Source of the DNA: Pontiellaceae bacterium B1224 | GTDB taxonomy: Bacteria > Verrucomicrobiota > Kiritimatiellia > Kiritimatiellales > Pontiellaceae | Direction of reading: 5' to 3' | Assembly (NCBI GenBank): GCA_029432815.1 | Contig: JAROBA010000027.1 | Span: forward strand, 1-64,000 | Length of the DNA stretch: 64,000 bases | In this document: piece after piece, positions 32,344 through 38,619 of the stretch | Layout: each line of letters begins with the position of its first letter | Numbering within the stretch: the stretch's first letter is position 1 | Notes under the pieces: model-generated | The model's input: the letters and a program-made list of their open reading frames with translations, nothing else | Databases searched by the model: none | What the model was told of the DNA's origin: nothing | Translations under genes and position numbers: made by a program

Positions 32344-32394
32344 ACAACTTAAAATTTAACACCAAACTAACTACCAACATCAGGGGAACAACAC

Positions 32395-32703
32395 ATGCCA
32401 ATAGCAAAACCGGAAATGCACTTTTTTATCTGTAACTCATACCGCGTAGCGGGAGAAGCAAAGGGGACTTGTAATGCCAAACAAGCGGGTGAACTGCTCG
32501 CGTATCTCGACACCGAAATTCTTGATCGCGGCATGGATGCCCAAGTCTCTGGCTGCGGCTGCCTGAAAGTATGCACGGAAGGCCCGGTCATGGTCGTCTA
32601 TCCGGAAGGAAAGTGGTTCGGACGGGTCGATGAGGAAAAACTTGATGCCATCCTCGACGCTATCGAAGATGGTGAGGATACCAGTGAACTCGAACTTGCC
32701 TAG
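32395..32703 (+). CDS. Thioredoxin-like [2Fe-2S] ferredoxin
   Basis: Small electron carrier of 102 residues. Ligand candidates are Cys13 and Cys26 (C-x12-C in CNSYRVAGEAKGTC) and the later CGCLKVC, the arrangement of thioredoxin-fold [2Fe-2S] ferredoxins found next to nif genes in many diazotrophs. The acidic C-terminus (EEKLDAILDAIEDGEDTSEL) suits a redox partner surface. ATG at 32395 follows CAGGGGAAC. Electron donation to nitrogenase or to cofactor assembly is inferred from position behind nifB. Confidence 0.85.
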   Translation: MPIAKPEMHFFICNSYRVAGEAKGTCNAKQAGELLAYLDTEILDRGMDAQVSGCGCLKVCTEGPVMVVYPEGKWFGRVDEEKLDAILDAIEDGEDTSELELA

Positions 32704-32869
32704 TTGCAAACACGATCACGACAACGGCTCATACTGTGGAACACAGGATGGCCGTTGGGTAAAATCGGTTAAAGAATATGTCAAAGATCTGGACTTCGGA
32801 GAAGTGACGTTGACCGTGCACAACGGTCACGTCGTCCAGGTTCAGAAAACAGAAAAGATACGGTTTTAG
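32684..32869 (+). CDS. YezD-like small protein (DUF2292)
   Basis: With GTG at 32684 the product is 61 residues; GTGAGGA six bases upstream is a good ribosome site, and the start overlaps the ferredoxin 3' end by 20 bases, suggesting translational coupling. The C-terminal half, WVKSVKEYVKDLDFGEVTLT then VHNGHVVQVQKTEKIRF, matches the short YezD/DUF2292 family, of unknown function but often near sulfur and nitrogen assimilation genes. The N-terminus has two Cys and His/Asp residues (CKHDHDNGSYC), a possible metal site. The longer frame from 32630 is within the ferredoxin and unlikely. Confidence 0.75.
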   Translation: MNSNLPSCKHDHDNGSYCGTQDGRWVKSVKEYVKDLDFGEVTLTVHNGHVVQVQKTEKIRF

Positions 32870-32913
32870 ACACTCGACCAGTACCTACAAACCGTAGACG
32901 AAAAGAGAATTCC

Positions 32914-33441
32914 ATGACTACTGAACCCGACAAAACCGTTACCCTCAACCTGATCGGCACCATCCGCACCACGCACACCACGGCAGACAATATTCCAGTG
33001 CAGCCCGTTGGCAGTAGCGATGAAGGGGTTGTGGAACTCTTTCCCGAATATGCAGAGGGCTTGGTGGATGTCGATGGATTCTCACACGTCATGCTCCTCT
33101 TTCATCTGCATGAGATGAAGAAGGATTTTAAACTGACCATTACGCCTTTCATGGATAATAAAGAGCACGGAGTTTTTGCCACGCGCTCCCCTTCCCGCCC
33201 GGCGGCAATTGGCCTATCGACCGTGAAGGTAAAAAAGGTCGAGGACAACAAACTCTATTTTGAAGGCGCGGATATGCTCGATGGCTCCCCGCTTATCGAC
33301 ATCAAGCCCTTCTTCCGAAATGTGGACAATCGACCCGATGCCATCAGCGGGTGGCTGGAAAACAAGGATGCCGAGATTGCATCGAAGCATCGGTCGGACG
33401 ACCGATTTATGGAACGGAAAGCCATCCATAAAATGCACTGA
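32914..33441 (+). CDS. trmO: TrmO/TsaA-like tRNA m6t6A methyltransferase
   Basis: SAM-dependent methyltransferase of the TsaA (UPF0066) beta-barrel family that methylates t6A37 in some tRNAs, 175 residues. Seen: the opening NLIGTIRTTHT, EGVVELFPEYAEGLVDVDGF, SHVMLLFHLHE and the central GVFATRSPSRPAAIGLSTVK, the family signature. It lacks the C-terminal extension of E. coli TrmO (235 residues), like the short archaeal and environmental forms that often sit in molybdenum or nif clusters. A cofactor-related role in this context is possible but unproven. Confidence 0.88.
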   Translation: MTTEPDKTVTLNLIGTIRTTHTTADNIPVQPVGSSDEGVVELFPEYAEGLVDVDGFSHVMLLFHLHEMKKDFKLTITPFMDNKEHGVFATRSPSRPAAIGLSTVKVKKVEDNKLYFEGADMLDGSPLIDIKPFFRNVDNRPDAISGWLENKDAEIASKHRSDDRFMERKAIHKMH

Positions 33442-33544
33442 TATTTTTGTTAATCATCGCCTACCGGAAATACCGGCGGCTTCTTAAAACATAATACAGG
33501 TCTACGCTTCCTGACATACAGGTGTCGCAGTCGGAGACCGAATC

Positions 33545-34198
33545 ATGAAACAATTCACAACCGCACTTACCCTTTTTTGCGGAGCAGCACTAACCACCCA
33601 GGCATGGGATCAGGGCGAAAATGCCATCTGGCTCGAAGGTACCGTTCGAGGAAACATTACAGACCAACTCAGTGCATCACTGAAGGAACAGGTACGTTAT
33701 CGGGAAAGTGATGGCTTCTATTTTTACCGATATACCGATTTCGGACTGGGTTGGAAATTTTCCAATGCCTGGAATGTTACCGCCCAATACCGCTATGTGA
33801 CCGCCCGCAAAGAGGGAGGAAACTGGGTTGCAAAACCAATGACCCATGTGAATGTGAACAACAAACTTCCGTTGGGTCCCGTAAAACTCAGCACCCGGCT
33901 TCGGTTCGGATTTATTGACATTGAAAGTGCCGACAATCAAACGCTGATCTGGCCGCGATTCGTATTAAATTTATCCAAATCCTGGGTGGGCCTGAACCCC
34001 TACGCGGCCTTTGAAACCATCTATGACATCGAGCAGAATCTGGTGTTCCGGAATCGGTTCGAGGGCGGACTGACCTATTCGCCAACCAAAATGCTCTCCT
34101 TGAAAATGTTCCTGATGCAGCAGCTGACTCGTACCGCATCCAATTCGACGTGGACGGAAGCCTATAATGCGGGCGCTGGTGCAACGCTTAAATTTTAA
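33545..34198 (+). CDS. DUF2490-like outer-membrane beta-barrel
   Basis: At 217 residues, with a signal peptide (about 1-19, ending TTQA). The mature part is a run of amphipathic strands with aromatic residues (YRESDGFYFYRYTDFGLGWK, WNVTAQYRYV) and ends in Phe (GAGATLKF), the usual C-terminal signal of outer-membrane barrels. It looks like DUF2490. It begins 10 bases before modA1, so a role in moving molybdate, or a molybdate carrier, across the outer membrane is suggested by position alone. Confidence 0.7.
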   Translation: MKQFTTALTLFCGAALTTQAWDQGENAIWLEGTVRGNITDQLSASLKEQVRYRESDGFYFYRYTDFGLGWKFSNAWNVTAQYRYVTARKEGGNWVAKPMTHVNVNNKLPLGPVKLSTRLRFGFIDIESADNQTLIWPRFVLNLSKSWVGLNPYAAFETIYDIEQNLVFRNRFEGGLTYSPTKMLSLKMFLMQQLTRTASNSTWTEAYNAGAGATLKF

Positions 34199-34207
34199 GG
34201 GGACCAC

Positions 34208-34951
34208 ATGAAAACAATAAAGATACTCATTTTCATCAGCCTTGGTCTGACCGCGTCGTATGCAGAAGACGGGAACACATTACGCATTTTTGCGGCGGCC
34301 GGAACAACCCCGGCCATGAAAGAGATTGCTCAGCAATACACTCGGAAGACCGGCACCGCAATTGTATTTAATTTCGCCAATTCCGGAATCCTGGCCCGGC
34401 AAATTAATGCCGGTGCGGAATTCGACCTCTTCTTTTCCGCCAACGAAAAGTGGATGGATTATGTGGAGGAAAAAGCGCTCATTGAGCCTTCAACCCGCAT
34501 CACGTTGCTTGAGAATGAAATGGTGATTGTGGTTCCGAAAGGCCATTCACCCGATTTCGATTTGTCAGCACCGGACGTGGAGCGTTTTGCGGTGGGCGAC
34601 CAAGCCACGCCCATCGGAATCTATGCCAAACAGGCGTTCACCCAACTGGGTTGCTGGGATTCGCTCCAACCGCATCTTTGTGTGGGCGATACCGTCAACA
34701 AAGTGCTGAACTATGTCGCACTCGGCGAAGCCGATGCGGGCGCGGTTTTCCGGTCGGTTGCGCATTGCGCATCGAACCAGGTTGATATGGCCTGCATCGT
34801 ACCCGCTGCGTTGCACAGCCCGATCCGCTTTCCGATTGCAGCGGCACAACGTTCGCCGGAGCGCATGGCCTTTATTGCCTACCTCCAATCGCAACCCGCT
34901 CAGAACCTCTTCAACAAATACGGATGGACCCCATGCAAAATAGAAAAATAA
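34208..34951 (+). CDS. modA: Molybdate-binding periplasmic protein ModA, first copy
   Basis: Periplasmic solute-binding protein for molybdate/tungstate, 247 residues with a signal peptide (about 1-19). The family motifs FAAAGTTPAMKEIAQQYTRK, NFANSGILARQINAGAEFDL and SANEKWMDYVEEK are present. A second, clearly related modA lies 0.8 kb downstream, with DUF364 in between. The two share the layout but differ widely in sequence. ATG at 34208 follows AAGGGGACC; it is nine bases after the barrel stop. Confidence 0.88.
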   Translation: MKTIKILIFISLGLTASYAEDGNTLRIFAAAGTTPAMKEIAQQYTRKTGTAIVFNFANSGILARQINAGAEFDLFFSANEKWMDYVEEKALIEPSTRITLLENEMVIVVPKGHSPDFDLSAPDVERFAVGDQATPIGIYAKQAFTQLGCWDSLQPHLCVGDTVNKVLNYVALGEADAGAVFRSVAHCASNQVDMACIVPAALHSPIRFPIAAAQRSPERMAFIAYLQSQPAQNLFNKYGWTPCKIEK

Positions 34952-35676
34952 CAGAAGAACTGAAAAATCAATTAAACCGGCTCGCCATAGAAAATGACTG
35001 GCTCAGCCGATCGCTGAAAATCAGCTGCGCCGCCCTGACGGCAGAAGAAGCCATCGGCACCCCGGACCAAATGGATTACCCCATCCAGAAAGGCCGCGAA
35101 ACCATGCTGGAAGTCACCTTCGGCGAGCACCGCGGGCAGGCTTTCACGCGGGAAGTGGTGCGCAACCGAACGTATACCTTGCATGAAGTATTGGCCCTGG
35201 AGCTGGATTCCGACTGGAAACGGGCGGTGCTCATTGCTTCAGCCAACGCCATGTTCACCGCTGCCGGATGCGTCAGCAACACCGTACACTGCCGGAACAA
35301 AGGACCGGCACGCTGTGCAGAGCACCTTTCGGAAATTACCCAAAATGAAAAGGTAGCCCTGTTCGGCCTGCAGCCGCGGTTTCTTGAAAAGTTGAACCAG
35401 CTGGGCGAAGTCCGCTGTGTTGATATCGATCCGGATGTGATCGGAACCCAACCCGATGGAATCGAAATTGAACCGCCGGAACACACCCGGGAATTATTCG
35501 ACTGGGCGGATCGGATTTTGGTGACCGGCTCCGCAACGGTGAACGACACGTTCGACCGTTTTCTAGATGCCAAAAAACCGATTCACGTTTTCGGAACCAC
35601 CGGCGCCGCCGTCAGCTTTATCCGGGAACTCCCGCGCTATTGTCATGCGGATGAGTTGGCAGAAGTGGCGATATAA
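34933..35676 (+). CDS. DUF364/DUF4213 putative metal-chelation protein
   Basis: About 247 residues, soluble. The N-terminal DUF4213-like part (about 1-95) leads into a Rossmann-like DUF364 domain with VALFGLQPRFLEKLNQ, LFDWADRILVTGSATVNDTF and a VFGTTGAAVSF motif. The family is described as putative heavy-metal chelation and appears next to molybdenum and nif genes. Start: ATG 34924 and 34933 are both possible; 34933 is chosen because GGATGG stands before it. It overlaps the modA1 end, so it is co-translated. The sigma54 promoter of modA2 lies six bases after its stop. Confidence 0.75.
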   Translation: MQNRKITEELKNQLNRLAIENDWLSRSLKISCAALTAEEAIGTPDQMDYPIQKGRETMLEVTFGEHRGQAFTREVVRNRTYTLHEVLALELDSDWKRAVLIASANAMFTAAGCVSNTVHCRNKGPARCAEHLSEITQNEKVALFGLQPRFLEKLNQLGEVRCVDIDPDVIGTQPDGIEIEPPEHTRELFDWADRILVTGSATVNDTFDRFLDAKKPIHVFGTTGAAVSFIRELPRYCHADELAEVAI

Positions 35677-35681
35677 CCCCG

Positions 35682-35698
35682 TGGCACACTCCATGCAT
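35682..35698 (+). promoter_or_regulatory. Sigma54 (-24/-12) promoter of modA2-modB-modC
   Basis: TGGCAC-ACTCC-ATGCAT with GG at 35683-35684 and GC at 35695-35696, ten bases apart. Predicted start near 35708, 45 bases before the modA2 ATG. Confidence 0.85.
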
Positions 35699-35752
35699 AT
35701 TAAGGTACTTAAAATGGACTTACACAGAAAAAACCTCTCAGATACGACAATC

Positions 35753-36544
35753 ATGAAAATTATTGCGACATTTTCGTTTCTTTTATTCATCGTACAGCTT
35801 TCCTCAGCCGACCTTGCGGTCTTTGCGGCAGCCAGTACAACCGATGCCATGACCGAACTCGCAGCCGCCTTTAAAGCCGACGATGGAGACTCGGTTCAAT
35901 TCAACTTTGCTTCGTCCGGCGCGCTGGCCCGACAGATTGATTCCGGCGCACCGGCCGATGTTTTTGTTTCGGCCAACACCAAATGGATGGATTGGCTGGA
36001 AGAAAAATCGGTCCTCCAAAAAGGAAGCCGATTCAACTTGGCCGCCAACACATTGGTCCTCATTGCTCCACCCGGTTCACCGCTCAAATTCGATGGCCAG
36101 GTCGACGGCCGCGTCGCCGTGGGCGATTTCAAAAGTGTTCCGGCGGGCTTGTATGCCCAAGAGGCGCTGGACTACATGGGCTGGTTGAACGATTGGAAAC
36201 CCAAACTGGTGATGGCGTCCAATGTTCGAACGGCATTGCTCTATGTGCAACGGGGCGAAGTGGCCGCTGGTATTGTCTACGCGACCGATGCCAAAGCCGC
36301 CGGACTTCCAGTCGTTGGAACTTTTCCCGCCGAATCCCACAGCCCAATCGTCTATCCCGTTGCGGCGGTTTCGAAAAACAAAACGGCCCTTAAATTTTTG
36401 GAATTCCTGAGAACCGACATGGCCAAAGTCATTCTTAAAAAACACGGTTTCACAGCCCCAGAAGAAAACATTAAACACAAAGACACAAAGGTCTCAAAGC
36501 AAGCAGGACTGAAGAAATATCCTTCTTCGTGCCCTTCGTGTTAG
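35753..36544 (+). CDS. modA: Molybdate-binding periplasmic protein ModA, second copy
   Basis: Solute-binding component of the ModABC importer, 263 residues. ATG at 35753 starts a clean signal peptide (MKIIATFSFLLFIVQLSSA); the upstream frame is inside DUF364 and the promoter. Motifs: FAAASTTDAMTELAAAFKAD, FNFASSGALARQIDSGAPAD, SANTKWMDWLEEK. The last roughly 25 codons, after GFTAPEEN, are encoded by the inverted repeat at 36473-36545 and give a Lys/Ser/Cys-rich tail unlike the family, ending at a stop supplied by the repeat. It is the first gene behind its sigma54 promoter. Confidence 0.9.
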   Translation: MKIIATFSFLLFIVQLSSADLAVFAAASTTDAMTELAAAFKADDGDSVQFNFASSGALARQIDSGAPADVFVSANTKWMDWLEEKSVLQKGSRFNLAANTLVLIAPPGSPLKFDGQVDGRVAVGDFKSVPAGLYAQEALDYMGWLNDWKPKLVMASNVRTALLYVQRGEVAAGIVYATDAKAAGLPVVGTFPAESHSPIVYPVAAVSKNKTALKFLEFLRTDMAKVILKKHGFTAPEENIKHKDTKVSKQAGLKKYPSSCPSC

Positions 36545-36545
36545 A
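36473..36545. repeat. ACACAAAGACAC-type inverted repeat, copy 2 (modA2-modB)
   Basis: AAACACAAAGACACAAAGGT on the left, TTCTTCGTGCCCTTCGTGTT on the right. It overlaps the 3' end of modA2 and ends eight bases before the modB ATG. Confidence 0.75.
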
Positions 36546-36552
36546 AACTCTG

Positions 36553-37257
36553 ATGCTTAGTCTCTCCCCATCCGAATGGAGCGCCATCTGGCTCTCGCTG
36601 AAAGTCGCGACGAGCGTGGCCGTGGTTACGATCGTGCCCGCCGTGCTGCTCGGCTGGTTTCTGGCGCGGCGGGAGTTCCGCGGCAAGATGCTTGTGGAGA
36701 GTCTCGTGCATGCTCCGCTGGTGATGCCCCCCGTCGTGACCGGCTACCTTTTGCTGGTCATCTTCGGCCGCCACGGCTTCATGGGGCAGTGGCTGGAAAG
36801 CTGGTTTGGCATACGGCTCATCTTCACGTGGCAAGGGGCCGTGCTGGCCTCGGCCATTGTGGCCCTGCCGTTGGCGGTGCGCTCGGTACGACTGGCCATT
36901 TCGCTCGTTGACCAACGCCTGGAAGAAGCCGCGCTAACCTTGGGTTATCATCCGCTACGCATCTTCTTCAAGGTGACACTCCCACTGGCCTGGCCCGGAA
37001 TTCTCGGCGGAATTCTGCTCGCCTTTTCGCGCAGCCTCGGCGAATTCGGAGCAACGATTACCTTTGCCGGAAATATTGAAGGCTCCACGCAAACCCTCCC
37101 GCTCGCCATCTATTCCGCCCTCCAGGTTCCCGGCGAAGAAACCGTTGCCATGAAATTAGTCATCGCGTCACTCATTTTATGTTTTGCCAGCCTGTTTATT
37201 TCCGAAGCCTTAACCCGTAAAGCAAAGAAAAAGATGAGCGTGACGAGTGAAACGTGA
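36553..37257 (+). CDS. modB: Molybdate ABC transporter permease ModB
   Basis: Inner-membrane channel half of ModABC, 234 residues, with five to six hydrophobic spans (starting at about 10-35 and 50-75). The ABC-permease EAA-type loop reads EEAALTLGYHPLRIFFKVTLP and contacts ModC; SLGEFGATITFAGNIEG is typical of ModB. ATG at 36553 is chosen over an upstream GTG that lies in the repeat. The last codons, KMSVTSET and stop, are encoded by the left arm of composite repeat copy 3, so the repeat supplies the stop codon. Confidence 0.92.
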   Translation: MLSLSPSEWSAIWLSLKVATSVAVVTIVPAVLLGWFLARREFRGKMLVESLVHAPLVMPPVVTGYLLLVIFGRHGFMGQWLESWFGIRLIFTWQGAVLASAIVALPLAVRSVRLAISLVDQRLEEAALTLGYHPLRIFFKVTLPLAWPGILGGILLAFSRSLGEFGATITFAGNIEGSTQTLPLAIYSALQVPGEETVAMKLVIASLILCFASLFISEALTRKAKKKMSVTSET

Positions 37258-37318
37258 GTCTGAATTTCCAAGGACTGGAACCCGAGCCATCACGCCTCAC
37301 GGCTCAATCGTCACTTTA
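37238..37318. repeat. Composite inverted-repeat element, copy 3 (modB-modC)
   Basis: Left arm GCGTGACGAGTGAAACGTGA (from 37239), centre TTCCAA-GGA-CTGGAA (37266-37280, one base off), right arm CATCACGCCTCACGGCTCAA then TCGTCAC. It includes the end of modB and fills the gap to modC. Confidence 0.8.
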
Positions 37319-37323
37319 CATAA

Positions 37324-38412
37324 ATGAACCTCGATATTGACATCTATCTGAAACAAGGGCGCTTCCTGCTCGACGCACAATTCAAGTGTTTTGAATCTGC
37401 ATTGGGTATCTTTGGCCCATCGGGCTGCGGAAAAAGCACGCTGTTCCGAGCGCTGGCTGGCTTGGTGCGTCCGGATGGCGGTCATATTGTACTAGGTGAT
37501 GTCACGTTGTTTGACGCCGCCCAACATATTTTTGTTCCGCCACACAAACGAAACATCGGCTTGGTTTTTCAGGATGCCCGCCTTTTCCCGCACTGGTCGG
37601 TCGAGCAAAACCTGCGCGCCGGAGAATGCCTGAAGGAACGCATCAAAAATCGACCCTATGGCTTCGACGATATCATCGACCTGCTCAATATCCGTCCCTT
37701 GATCAATCGTTCCGTCGATGATTTATCCGGCGGCGAAAAGCAACGCATTGCCATTGGCCGAACCCTGCTCGCACACCCGAAGCTGCTGTTGATGGATGAA
37801 CCGGTCACCGGTCTGGACATTTCGCTGAAGATGCAGATTCTACCGTTCCTCGCGAAGGTACACCAGACGCTGGAAATTCCCACCATTCTGATCAGCCATG
37901 ACCTCGGCGAAATTCTGCAGCTGACGGATCGGCTGTTGCTCATGCGCGACGGCAGGGCGGTCGGATGCAATACGCTCGATAAGCTCGTTCAGGATCCGCA
38001 TACCCTTCAGGAGCTTAAAGGCGCCGACCTGACCAACCTGATCCGGGTTCGTGTCAAACAGCACAACGAAGAACGCGGCATCACCCAGTTGCAGGTCTTC
38101 GACAACCCTGAACAGATCATCCGCATGGAATGGTGCCCGGAACTGATCCCCGGCGCTGAAATTAATATCGGAGTTTCCGCCAATCAGATTGCGCTGGCCG
38201 CCGGGCGAATCGATGCCATTTCCATGCGCAACCAGCTGCCCGGAACTGTGGTTAAAATCGTGCACGCACCCGACCGGTCCATCTGCCACATCGAAACCAC
38301 TGCCGGCCTGCTATTTGTTGAAATCACGCCCGGAACCGAGCAGGACCTGAGCCTGATCGATGGCTCCGAAATCTGGGTTCTGTTCAAAAGTATGTCGATC
38401 CAGCGGCTTTGA
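37324..38412 (+). CDS. modC: Molybdate ABC transporter ATPase ModC with TOBE domain
   Basis: ATPase that powers ModB, 362 residues. Walker A GPSGCGKST is at residues 31-39, the Q-loop VFQDARLFPH follows, the signature is LSGGEKQRIAIGR, and Walker B is LLLMDEP. Residues after about 290 form a Mop/TOBE domain (GTVVKIVHAPDRSICHIETT) that binds molybdate and usually senses the oxyanion. ATG at 37324 has little ribosome site because composite repeat copy 3 ends six bases upstream, which is odd for an operon gene. Confidence 0.93.
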   Translation: MNLDIDIYLKQGRFLLDAQFKCFESALGIFGPSGCGKSTLFRALAGLVRPDGGHIVLGDVTLFDAAQHIFVPPHKRNIGLVFQDARLFPHWSVEQNLRAGECLKERIKNRPYGFDDIIDLLNIRPLINRSVDDLSGGEKQRIAIGRTLLAHPKLLLMDEPVTGLDISLKMQILPFLAKVHQTLEIPTILISHDLGEILQLTDRLLLMRDGRAVGCNTLDKLVQDPHTLQELKGADLTNLIRVRVKQHNEERGITQLQVFDNPEQIIRMEWCPELIPGAEINIGVSANQIALAAGRIDAISMRNQLPGTVVKIVHAPDRSICHIETTAGLLFVEITPGTEQDLSLIDGSEIWVLFKSMSIQRL

Positions 38413-38413
38413 T

Positions 38414-38428
38414 TTCCAACCTCTGGAA
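38414..38428. repeat. Near-perfect TTCCAA palindrome after modC
   Basis: TTCCAA-CCT-CTGGAA, one base off consensus, starting two bases after the modC stop. Confidence 0.65.
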
Positions 38429-38465
38429 GTCCTCGGAACAAAACATTATTGTAATACATTATCAT

Positions 38466-38483
38466 ATTACTCCCATTTTTGTT
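38466..38483 (+). promoter_or_regulatory. Candidate upstream activator site for nirB
   Basis: ATTACTCCCATTTTTGTT differs at one base from the sequence at 48245-48262. It lies 107 bases upstream of the nirB -24 element; the other copy is 127 bases upstream of the narK -24 element. Sigma54 promoters need activators bound at such distances. Confidence 0.5.
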
Positions 38484-38571
38484 TTTACCGCTAAATTCCG
38501 GCTTCCTGCATAAAAATCACTTCCCTTTCGTTTTCAAATACTTACAAAAGCAAACCCCACCTCCTTTTCGA

Positions 38572-38588
38572 TGGCACACCCTGTGCAT
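38572..38588 (+). promoter_or_regulatory. Sigma54 (-24/-12) promoter of nirB
   Basis: TGGCAC-ACCCT-GTGCAT with GG at 38573-38574 and GC at 38585-38586, ten bases apart. Predicted start near 38598, 22 bases before the ATG. Confidence 0.88.
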
Positions 38589-38619
38589 ATAGGCCCGTTT
38601 AATTATAGAGGTGCTTTAC

